A DNA stretch of 12,478 bases from an uncultured bacterium (lineage in GTDB: Bacteria > Patescibacteriota > Minisyncoccia > Phycocordibacterales > CAIZLB01): positions 1 through 12,478 of the forward strand of contig CAIPFZ010000044.1 of the NCBI GenBank assembly GCA_903864515.1. The letters are read 5' to 3'. Positions 1 to 5,820 of this stretch are shown piece after piece (position 1 is the first letter of the stretch; each line of letters begins with the position of its first letter). Below the pieces are notes generated by a model. That model had not been told where the DNA came from. It did no database searches and saw nothing but the letters and a program-made list of their open reading frames with translations. A program made the position numbers and the translations under genes.

Positions 1-120
1 AACTCCTCACCGTACTATTCCGACACATATAGTAACTCCTCACCGTACTATTCCGACACATATAGTAACTCCTCACCGTACTATTCCGACACATATAGTA
101 ACTCCTCACCGTACTATTCT
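1..120 (+). repeat. 33-bp in-frame tandem repeat (3 full copies plus a partial one)
   Basis: Units at 1-33, 34-66 and 67-99 are identical at every base. A fourth copy matches over 100-119 and then diverges. The unit length is a multiple of three and encodes NSSPYYSDTYS, so copy-number change would keep the reading frame. The array touches the window edge, so the real copy number is unknown and probably higher. Confidence 0.95.
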
Positions 121-1146
121 AATTCTTATGACAGCCTAGCTTATTACCCAAACTATTCAGACTCATCATACTACGCTTCTAATTACTATGATTCTGGATA
201 TTCAAATTATGACTGTTCATACTATGGAGGATGTTCAACATATTCTTCATACTCAGATTATGGTTGTTCAACATGTTCTTATGGAGGATATACTTACACA
301 CCTCCACCAACAATAGTTTATGTTCCAAAGCCAGTACCTGTAACACCATCCCCAGTAATTCCTCCTGTATATAATACCCTAAATGCATCTTGTGTTATAA
401 GTCCAAGTAACATTTACATAAATGATACTGTGACATTATCTGCAAGTGCTTCAGGTGGAACAGGGTCATACTCATACTATTGGTCAGGATCAGATGGTAT
501 CTCAGGTTCATCACAAGTTATTACAGGTAGATTTACAAGTATCGGATCAAAGACAGTTTCTCTAACTGTAACATCTGGTACTCAAAGTGTAACAAGAACA
601 TGTAGTGCTTATGTAAATTCAAATTATAACTATAATAATAATTACAATTATAATTACAATTACACAAACTTAACTGCAACTTGTGTTGCTCAACCTCAAT
701 CTGCAAACGTAGGTGATAATGTTGTATGGACTGCATATCCATCAGGTGGAAATGGTACATATACATACTCATGGACAGGAACTGATGGATTAAGTTATGG
801 TAACGCATATCAAATTCAACAAAGATATACGACTCCTGGAACAAAATCTGCAACAGTAACTGTATATTCTTCAAATGGTCAATCTGTAACAGCTGTATGT
901 AATGCTAATGTGGTGGGATCAGTTATTGGAGGTACTCCAATCTCTGGAATCTACCTAAATGAAGTTCCTGCAACAGGAATTGATTTCAACCTAAAGGTGG
1001 CATTGTATGTACTTGGTCTAATACTATGGTCAGCATTCATTGGATTCATGATTGTAGAAAAGAAGAAAGCAAAATTAGCTCTTGCTAATAGAGCAAAGAT
1101 TGAAGACTTTAAGCAAGAAAATCTAAAGAGAAAGGGTTTGCTGTAA
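1..1146 (+). CDS. Repeat-bearing, PKD/Ig-like surface protein with C-terminal membrane anchor (5' end cut off)
   Basis: The frame is open from base 1 to the TAA at 1144-1146, giving 381 visible residues; the start and any signal peptide lie upstream of the window. Order of parts: an 11-residue repeat NSSPYYSDTYS (visible residues 1-40), a Tyr/Ser/Asn/Gly-rich stretch with several Cys (41-100), a Pro-rich spacer (101-123), and two related beta-sandwich domains of PKD/Ig-like type (about 128-205 and 224-304) joined by an Asn/Tyr linker. Each domain is bracketed by a Cys pair (C131/C201 and C228/C300). Then come VPATG (322-326), a hydrophobic helix (333-352) and a basic tail of about 29 residues. 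PKD-like domains usually act extracellularly in adhesion or as spacers. I infer a surface protein displayed outward from the membrane; the binding partner is unknown. Exact family not recognised. Confidence 0.8.
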   Translation, partial: NSSPYYSDTYSNSSPYYSDTYSNSSPYYSDTYSNSSPYYSNSYDSLAYYPNYSDSSYYASNYYDSGYSNYDCSYYGGCSTYSSYSDYGCSTCSYGGYTYTPPPTIVYVPKPVPVTPSPVIPPVYNTLNASCVISPSNIYINDTVTLSASASGGTGSYSYYWSGSDGISGSSQVITGRFTSIGSKTVSLTVTSGTQSVTRTCSAYVNSNYNYNNNYNYNYNYTNLTATCVAQPQSANVGDNVVWTAYPSGGNGTYTYSWTGTDGLSYGNAYQIQQRYTTPGTKSATVTVYSSNGQSVTAVCNANVVGSVIGGTPISGIYLNEVPATGIDFNLKVALYVLGLILWSAFIGFMIVEKKKAKLALANRAKIEDFKQENLKRKGLL

Positions 1147-1187
1147 TACATCGTAATACAGGTTACAAAACAATCTTTTAAGATATC

Positions 1188-1217
1188 AAAAACACCTCGC
1201 AAGCGCGGGGTGTTTTT
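1188..1217 (+). terminator. Rho-independent terminator of the surface-protein gene
   Basis: A 13-base arm (1188-1200, ending CACCTCGC) pairs with 1205-1217 around the 4-base loop AAGC, with a single T-G wobble. The A-run of the left arm pairs with the T-run of the right arm, so it may work in both directions. It lies 42 bases after the stop codon. Confidence 0.88.
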
Positions 1218-1226
1218 GTGTGATGC

Positions 1227-1256
1227 TTGACAGTCTTGATGTGCGGAGAGTACTAT
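1227..1256 (+). promoter_or_regulatory. Sigma70-type promoter for the orphan gene at 1313
   Basis: TTGACA (1227-1232) and TACTAT (1251-1256) are separated by 18 bases. The promoter lies immediately after the preceding terminator, so the next gene is transcribed independently. The expected start is near 1263, giving a leader of about 50 bases. Confidence 0.75.
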
Positions 1257-1312
1257 TGCACTGGATTTGTATCAGTGTCAAAGCTGAGTCCAAAATTTAA
1301 CCAATTAATCTC

Positions 1313-1957
1313 ATGTTAAATTCAGATTGTTTAGTAGCTATTGATGAACAAGGTCATAGAATCAATTATGATGACTTTGTGTCAGACCCCAATGTCCTTA
1401 GTCTTTATACTGAGCTAAGTCAGAGTGGTAGATGCTGGCGCCTCATGCCGATGCCGGATGGTTGGGATGTTCCTAAAATCATTCATGTTTTGTCAGTAAT
1501 AGGAGCCTTTTCTAGTGGGCAAGTTAACGAACGTGCGGAAATTCCGCATGGTAGTGCAACCAAACGCTGGAGATTTGTGCAGGTTAAGACTGGCATCTTG
1601 TTTACGCTGGGCATTGAAAACTTGGTTGTTGTTCATGATACTGGTGATTCAGTGGATGTGCCCGAGGGTGGATATACCAGTATTTATAAGGTTCTGTATG
1701 CTGATGTGGATAAAGATAGGGGGGATTTAGTTTATGACACTAGATCTTTTGGTAGTGTAGCGTTGGGTAATTACCAAAAAGCTCTGGGGGTAACACCAGT
1801 CGAGCCTCCCCGTGGTCCACGCGTCCGTCACATCAATAGTATGTCAACTATCTATGATGAAGAAGTTGAAGATCTTGGTGATCGTGGTGTTTATGTCGCT
1901 ACTGCACCAGACCCAAATTCCGCGATGTATTGGATGTACACTGACTGGCAAACTTAA
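1313..1957 (+). CDS. Orphan soluble protein, function unknown
   Basis: 214 residues from the ATG at 1313 to the TAA at 1955-1957. I recognise no family. The protein is acidic overall, with no signal peptide and no membrane helix. The middle (about residues 80-140) reads like beta strands (GILFTLGIENLVVVHD, then YTSIYKVLYADVD). The C-terminal part holds a basic-proline patch (PPRGPRVRH) followed by an acidic segment and an aromatic end (MYWMYTDW). The gene stands alone between its own promoter and terminator and is convergent with thrS. It is visibly richer in G+C than thrS or the ABC-F gene, which hints at later acquisition. No Shine-Dalgarno sequence precedes the ATG; the start was chosen as the first ATG of the frame after the promoter. 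Confidence 0.72.
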   Translation: MLNSDCLVAIDEQGHRINYDDFVSDPNVLSLYTELSQSGRCWRLMPMPDGWDVPKIIHVLSVIGAFSSGQVNERAEIPHGSATKRWRFVQVKTGILFTLGIENLVVVHDTGDSVDVPEGGYTSIYKVLYADVDKDRGDLVYDTRSFGSVALGNYQKALGVTPVEPPRGPRVRHINSMSTIYDEEVEDLGDRGVYVATAPDPNSAMYWMYTDWQT

Positions 1958-1987
1958 AGATTCACGATTTGTACACTAATCGTAACG

Positions 1988-2018
1988 AGCCCGAGGTTAA
2001 CACCAAGGGCTTTGTTTA
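1988..2018 (+). terminator. Probable terminator after the orphan gene
   Basis: AGCCC (1988-1992) pairs with GGGCT (2007-2011), with a smaller GGT/ACC hairpin inside, followed by the T-rich tract TTTGTTTATT. The stem is short, so termination may be partial. On the minus strand the same stem is not followed by a T-run, so it does not look like a thrS terminator. Confidence 0.5.
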
Positions 2019-2030
2019 TTTGTGATTTTA

Positions 2031-2043
2031 GGTGCAACTTAAC
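2031..2043 (+). repeat. 13-mer GGTGCAACTTAAC, copy 1 of a dispersed pair
   Basis: It matches GGCGCAACTTAAC at 6634-6646 with one transition. Both copies sit just downstream of the two orphan genes of atypical composition. Whether it is a boundary mark or chance cannot be settled from one window. Confidence 0.4.
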
Positions 2044-2069
2044 TGTAACTCTATAAACTTTGTTACTTA

Positions 2070-3869
2070 TTAATTCAAATTTCTTTCTTTAATCTCTTTT
2101 TCAATCTTTACAACAAAATCTTCGACAGTCATCTGTCCAAGTTTTGCATCATTTCTTCCTTCAACAGTCACTGCCTTGGCTTCAATTTCTTTATCACCAA
2201 TTACAAGTGTATATGGAATCTTTTCTGTCTTTGCGTTTCTAATCTTCTTTCCAAGACTTTCATTTGATTCATCAAGCTCGACACGGATATCAGCTTTTTT
2301 AAGTGCTGTATAAACCTCTCTTGCATAATCAAATTGTCTCTCACCAATTGGAACAATCTTAACTTGAACAGGGGATAGCCAAACAGGAAATGCTCCAGCG
2401 AAGTGTTCTATCATAACTCCCATGAAGCGCTCTAGGGATCCCGCGATTGCTCTGTGAATTACAACAGGTATTTCCTTTTCACCTTTCTCATTGATGAAGC
2501 TAAGTTCAAATCTCTTTGGCATATTGAAGTCACATTGAATTGTAGCTAGTTGCCATTCACGTCCAATTGCATCTCTAAACATAAAGTCTAATTTTGGTCC
2601 GTAGAAAGCAGCTTCACCTAATCCTTCAAAGAATGGAAGTGATTCTTCCTCGCAAACCTTTCTAAGTGCTCCTTCTGCGGTATCCCAAATTTCATCTCCA
2701 CCAAGATAATTTTCTCTGTCAGTCTCTCCACGAAGCGATAGACGAACTTTGTATCCATCGATCATTCCCATTGTTATATAAAACTTTTTGATTATTCCAA
2801 CAATTGTTTTAACTTCTTGTTGAATTTGATTTGCTCTACAGAACAAGTGGCCATCGTCTTGTGTAATTGAACGAACGCGTGTTAGTCCACCTAATTGTCC
2901 AGTCTTTTCATCTCTATAGACTGTTGCTGGCTCAAAGTATCTAATTGGCATATCACGATATGAGAATTGATTATCTGCAAACAATTGCATATGGTGAGGA
3001 CAGTTCATTGGCTTAACATAAAAATCCTCTTTACTTGTTCCGCCGTGCACTGCAAACATGTCTGCAAGGTAGTGTGCGCCGTGTCCTGATACTTCATATA
3101 ATTCTGCTTTTGCAAGGTGAGGAGTCCAAACTCTATCGTACCCTTCATTTTTGTGAAGATCCCATAGATACTCTTCAAGCATCTTTCTAATTGTCATTCC
3201 CTTTGGTTGGAATAGCGGAAGGCCGGATCCAACAAGGTCTGATAGAGTGAATAATTTCAGCTCCTTTCCAAGCTTTCTGTGGTCGCGCTTCTTCGCTTCT
3301 TCTTGTAGGTGTAGGAAATTATCAAGTTCCTCCTTTGATGAGAATGCAAATCCATAAACACGAGTAAGCATTTTATTTTTCTCATCTCCTCTCCAATACG
3401 CTCCTGCAACCTTGTTTAATTTGAACGATAGTGGATCGATAGTTGAAAGATCCTTTGCGTGACCTCCACGGCATAGATCTGTGAAGTTGCCAGATGTGTA
3501 AAGTGTGATTTGTTCACCTTTGTTTGCAATCTCTTCAATGAGCTCTAGTTTGAATGGATTTCCTTTGAAAAATCCTCTTGCTTCTTCTGGGGTAACGTCC
3601 TTGTGTGTGAATTCTCCTTTCCATGTTGGAAGGATTGCACGCATCTTATCCTCTATTGGCTGTAGGTCTTCATCTTTGAGTGGTGTCTCAAAATCCATGT
3701 CATAATAGAATCCATTTTCAATTGCAGGTCCTAGGGTAACTTTGGTGGTTGGATATAACTCTAGCGTTGCTGCTGCTAGAAGGTGAGAGAGGGAGTGTCT
3801 GACCGCCTCAATTGAATCATTGTCCGCGTTGTTTTGAGCGGAGTCTTTTACATCGTTTATATCTTTCAT
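2070..3869 (-). CDS. thrS: Threonyl-tRNA synthetase lacking the N-terminal TGS domain
   Basis: Cytoplasmic class II enzyme that attaches threonine to tRNA-Thr; 599 residues against about 640 for the common bacterial form. After 24 residues it goes straight into the editing domain, with the HxxxH pair H25/H29 and C133/H137 in DLCRGGH, so the enzyme should still clear mis-charged serine. The catalytic core carries the zinc ligands C290 (MNCPHH), H341 (TQDDGH) and H472 (VIHRAIAG), class II motif 2 (LTRVRSITQDD) and motif 3 (IAGSLERF). The anticodon-binding domain occupies about 497-599. The shortfall is the missing TGS domain (about 60 residues), not a truncation: no in-frame start lies upstream. 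The gene is single, divergent from the ABC-F gene, with its own promoter and a leader attenuator. No Shine-Dalgarno sequence is visible. Confidence 0.97.
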   Translation of the reverse strand: MKDINDVKDSAQNNADNDSIEAVRHSLSHLLAAATLELYPTTKVTLGPAIENGFYYDMDFETPLKDEDLQPIEDKMRAILPTWKGEFTHKDVTPEEARGFFKGNPFKLELIEEIANKGEQITLYTSGNFTDLCRGGHAKDLSTIDPLSFKLNKVAGAYWRGDEKNKMLTRVYGFAFSSKEELDNFLHLQEEAKKRDHRKLGKELKLFTLSDLVGSGLPLFQPKGMTIRKMLEEYLWDLHKNEGYDRVWTPHLAKAELYEVSGHGAHYLADMFAVHGGTSKEDFYVKPMNCPHHMQLFADNQFSYRDMPIRYFEPATVYRDEKTGQLGGLTRVRSITQDDGHLFCRANQIQQEVKTIVGIIKKFYITMGMIDGYKVRLSLRGETDRENYLGGDEIWDTAEGALRKVCEEESLPFFEGLGEAAFYGPKLDFMFRDAIGREWQLATIQCDFNMPKRFELSFINEKGEKEIPVVIHRAIAGSLERFMGVMIEHFAGAFPVWLSPVQVKIVPIGERQFDYAREVYTALKKADIRVELDESNESLGKKIRNAKTEKIPYTLVIGDKEIEAKAVTVEGRNDAKLGQMTVEDFVVKIEKEIKERNLN

Positions 3870-3933
3870 ATTTATACAGAATAGCAGTATTTTGAGGGAA
3901 TTGGAAGAGTGTTTCCATATGAAAAGGAATAGT

Positions 3934-3987
3934 CTAAAAAGGAAAAGGCCCCCGATGCAGACGCATCTGCATAAGGGTCCCTTTCAT
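3934..3987 (-). other. Candidate 17-codon leader ORF overlapping the thrS attenuator
   Basis: Starting within about 5 bases of the expected transcript start, an ATG opens MKGTLMQMRLHRGPFPF and stops at TAG inside the T-tract of the attenuator. Its only threonine codon (ACC, codon 4) lies in the 5' arm of the stem. A ribosome stalled there would cover that arm. No ribosome-binding site is visible; translation would have to be near-leaderless. It could be chance. Confidence 0.3.
3936..3984 (-). terminator. Terminator-like attenuator in the thrS leader
   Basis: On the minus strand a perfect 7-bp hairpin (ATGCAGA, loop TGCG, TCTGCAT; 3955-3972) is extended by imperfect pairing of AAAGGGACCC with GGGGGCCTTTT and followed by TTTTCCTTTTT. 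It lies between the thrS promoter and the thrS start, so full termination here would silence thrS. That makes it a conditional attenuator rather than a gene-end terminator; no plus-strand gene ends here. Confidence 0.65.
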
Positions 3988-3998
3988 CGTGTGGGTAT

Positions 3999-4026
3999 AT
4001 TATATAAAAAACAGACTTATTGTCAA
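3999..4026 (-). promoter_or_regulatory. thrS promoter
   Basis: On the minus strand TTGACA (4026-4021) and TATAAT (4004-3999) are separated by 16 bases; both hexamers match the sigma70 consensus exactly. The expected start is near 3992, giving a thrS leader of about 120 bases. Confidence 0.82.
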
Positions 4027-4060
4027 TCGAAAAAAATAATCCTTCCACAAAAATAAAGCT

Positions 4061-4088
4061 TTGTAAATCCCTAATTATAGGGTATGCT
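4061..4088 (+). promoter_or_regulatory. Probable promoter of the ABC-F gene
   Basis: TTGTAA (4061-4066) and TATGCT (4083-4088), 16-base spacer. The match is moderate. It lies back to back with the thrS promoter, about 35 bases away, and would give a leader of roughly 65 bases. Confidence 0.45.
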
Positions 4089-4105
4089 ATAGAACTGTTG
4101 CTTAA

Positions 4106-4151
4106 ATGCACCTCGGACCTAGGTCCTGACGCCCGAACCGATTAGGTCTGG
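4106..4151 (+). promoter_or_regulatory. Structured leader with a 7-codon upstream ORF before the ABC-F gene
   Basis: CGGACCTA (4114-4121) pairs with TAGGTCTG (4143-4150) with one G-T wobble, and GGT (4122-4124) with ACC (4137-4139) inside. The palindrome GGACCTAGGTCC (4115-4126) can fold alternatively, excluding the first structure. An ORF ATG..TGA (4106-4129, MHLGPRS) runs through the left arm. There is no T-run, so it is not a terminator by itself. Translation-coupled refolding is possible but unproven. Confidence 0.35.
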
Positions 4152-4161
4152 CACAAATTAT

Positions 4162-5619
4162 ATGGCTCAAAATGAAACTATAATTAGATTTGATGATGTA
4201 TCCTTCGATTACGGATACAACAAGCCTATTCTTGAAGAGGCTTGTTTTTCTGTTGCTCGTGGTTCCAAGATTACTTTCATGGGTCAAAACGGTGCAGGTA
4301 AAAGTACAATCTTTAAATTGATTACTGGGGAATTTACTACGGAATCAGGCGACGTTCATATTGGTCATGGACTCACAATTGCTATCGCCAAGCAGGTTAT
4401 TCCAAAGCCAGATCTAAAGCTAACTGTGCTTCAATTTTTTGAAAAATGTTTTGATAAAAAGGTATATGACATAGATCCTAAGATTGATGCAATACTTGAT
4501 GTCGTTAATCTTCATGCTCCACATGATAGAATCGTTGGATCATTCTCTGGTGGTCAACAAGCTAGACTCTTGCTTGCCTCTGCTCTAATTCAAGATCCAG
4601 ATATTTTGCTATTGGATGAGCCAACAAACAATTTAGATAAAGAGGGGATTGCGCATCTTACAGATTTCATTGTTAATTATAAAAAGACTGTCATTGTAAT
4701 TTCTCACGATGCTGATTTTCTAAATTCATTTACTGACGGCGTTCTGTACCTAGATATTTTTACAAGAAAAGTTGAACAATATGTTGGTGACTATTTCAGT
4801 TTGTTGAAAGAAATTAAGGCAAGAATTGAAAAGGAAAATAGAAAGAATGCGATGCTTGCCAAGGAAATTCAGGAGAATAAAGATAAGGCAAACTTTTTTG
4901 CAAACAAAGGAGGTCAAATGCGTCTTGTTGCAAAACGTATGCGTGATAGAGCAGAAGAGCTTGAGGAAGAGAAGGTTGATATTAGAAGAGAGGATAAAAC
5001 TATTAGACCTTTTATAATTCCATCTCAACCAAATATCATTGGAGAAATTTTGCATATCAATGCTTTTAAAACTTTCAATTCCAAAACTCACAAAGCGGTT
5101 GAGAGAAAAGCTAACATTTCATTAAAGAGAAAGACTCACTTACTCTTGGTTGGTCCGAATGGAATAGGGAAGAGTACATTGCTTGAATCTCTTGCGTCAA
5201 CAAAAAACCCAGACGCCGTGATAGATCCGGGAATTAGAGTTGGATACTACAGACAAGATTTCTCTACATTGAATTTTGAGGATACAGTTTATGAGTCACT
5301 GATGGGTGTGATGGAGAAAAAGCATGAAGAGACACTTCGCTCTATTGCTGCTGGTTTTTTGATAACGGGGGAGATAATGAAGACAAAGATTGAAGCACTA
5401 TCTGAAGGGCAGAAGGGACTGGTTGCATTTGCTAGACTTGTAATTCAAGAGCCGGGACTTTTGATATTGGACGAGCCAACAAATCACATTAACTTTAGAC
5501 ACCTTCCAGTGATTGCTGAGGCCTTGGATAAGTATGAAGGAGCGATGATTCTAGTTTCTCACGTTCCAGAATTTGTGAAGCAAATTAGAATTGATGAGAC
5601 ATTGAATTTGGAGAAGTAG
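4162..5619 (+). CDS. ABC-F family ATPase (ribosome-associated), short form
   Basis: 485 residues with two ATP-binding cassettes and no membrane segment, the ABC-F layout. First cassette: Walker A GQNGAGKST (41-49), signature FSGGQQ (128-133), Walker B DILLLDEPTNNLD (from 147). The linker (about 210-290) is rich in Lys, Arg and Glu and should form the helical hairpin that reaches the ribosome's peptidyl-tRNA site. Second cassette: Walker A GPNGIGKST (331-339), signature LSEGQK (413-418), Walker B with D437/E438, and a switch His in VSHVPEF. Both catalytic glutamates are present. The second D-loop reads NHIN where NHLD is usual. Family members act as translation factors or protect ribosomes from antibiotics; sequence alone does not say which. 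Single gene with a structured leader, divergent from thrS. No Shine-Dalgarno sequence. Confidence 0.93.
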   Translation: MAQNETIIRFDDVSFDYGYNKPILEEACFSVARGSKITFMGQNGAGKSTIFKLITGEFTTESGDVHIGHGLTIAIAKQVIPKPDLKLTVLQFFEKCFDKKVYDIDPKIDAILDVVNLHAPHDRIVGSFSGGQQARLLLASALIQDPDILLLDEPTNNLDKEGIAHLTDFIVNYKKTVIVISHDADFLNSFTDGVLYLDIFTRKVEQYVGDYFSLLKEIKARIEKENRKNAMLAKEIQENKDKANFFANKGGQMRLVAKRMRDRAEELEEEKVDIRREDKTIRPFIIPSQPNIIGEILHINAFKTFNSKTHKAVERKANISLKRKTHLLLVGPNGIGKSTLLESLASTKNPDAVIDPGIRVGYYRQDFSTLNFEDTVYESLMGVMEKKHEETLRSIAAGFLITGEIMKTKIEALSEGQKGLVAFARLVIQEPGLLILDEPTNHINFRHLPVIAEALDKYEGAMILVSHVPEFVKQIRIDETLNLEK

Positions 5620-5646
5620 TCATTATTTTAGAAAAAACATATTTTA

Positions 5647-5669
5647 AGCCTTATTATAAGGCTATTTTT
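5647..5669 (+). terminator. Terminator of the ABC-F gene
   Basis: AGCCTTA (5647-5653) pairs perfectly with TAAGGCT (5657-5663) around a 3-base loop and is followed by ATTTTT. It starts 28 bases after the stop codon. The preceding TTTTA could make it partly active on the minus strand. Confidence 0.75.
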
Positions 5670-5681
5670 GTGATATATAGC

Positions 5682-5710
5682 TTGACATATACAAAATATG
5701 ATGATACTAT
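5682..5710 (+). promoter_or_regulatory. Sigma70-type promoter for the orphan exported-protein gene
   Basis: TTGACA (5682-5687) and TACTAT (5705-5710), 17-base spacer; an overlapping TATAAT sits at 5708-5713. It follows the ABC-F terminator directly, the same terminator-then-promoter arrangement seen at 1188-1256, with the same TACTAT -10 box. Confidence 0.78.
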
Positions 5711-5736
5711 AATATACGGCTTAGTTCAACTTTAAC

Positions 5737-5757
5737 GCACCATGGTGGTGCTAGGAG
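5737..5757 (+). promoter_or_regulatory. Leader hairpin abutting an AGGAG ribosome-binding-like site
   Basis: GCACCA (5737-5742) pairs with TGGTGC (5746-5751). AGGAG (5753-5757) follows directly and lies only 3 bases before a TTG codon (5761) that opens the frame of the next gene. It is the only clear Shine-Dalgarno-like string upstream of any gene in the window. Whether it serves TTG 5761 or is incidental decides the start of the next gene. Confidence 0.35.
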
Positions 5758-5820
5758 TTATTGACAAGGCAACTTCAACACGAACTGAATACAGAACCAG
5801 AACAACCAGAATCCACAGTT

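Noticed and set aside
1..120. CRISPR-like array
   Set aside because: The repeats are directly abutting with no spacers and lie in frame within a long coding sequence.
533..874. Minus-strand reading frame opposite the PKD domains
   Set aside because: Its Leu/Gln/His-rich translation is the shadow of the Tyr/Ser/Asn-rich plus-strand gene; no promoter or start signal.
3870..3998. T-box riboswitch for thrS
   Set aside because: The leader is only about 120 bases and no T-box sequence or specifier-loop architecture is visible.
4106..4151. tRNA-like gene (GGTTCGGG on the minus strand)
   Set aside because: No seven-base acceptor stem, D-arm or anticodon arm can be folded around it.
3872..4287. Short minus-strand frames in the thrS/ABC-F intergenic region
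   Set aside because: They cross the two promoters and the attenuator and overlap the ABC-F coding start; translations look random.
5761..5791. Second promoter (TTGACA at 5761)
   Set aside because: The only -10-like string is at 19-base spacing and poor (TGAATA), and a strong promoter already lies at 5682-5710.
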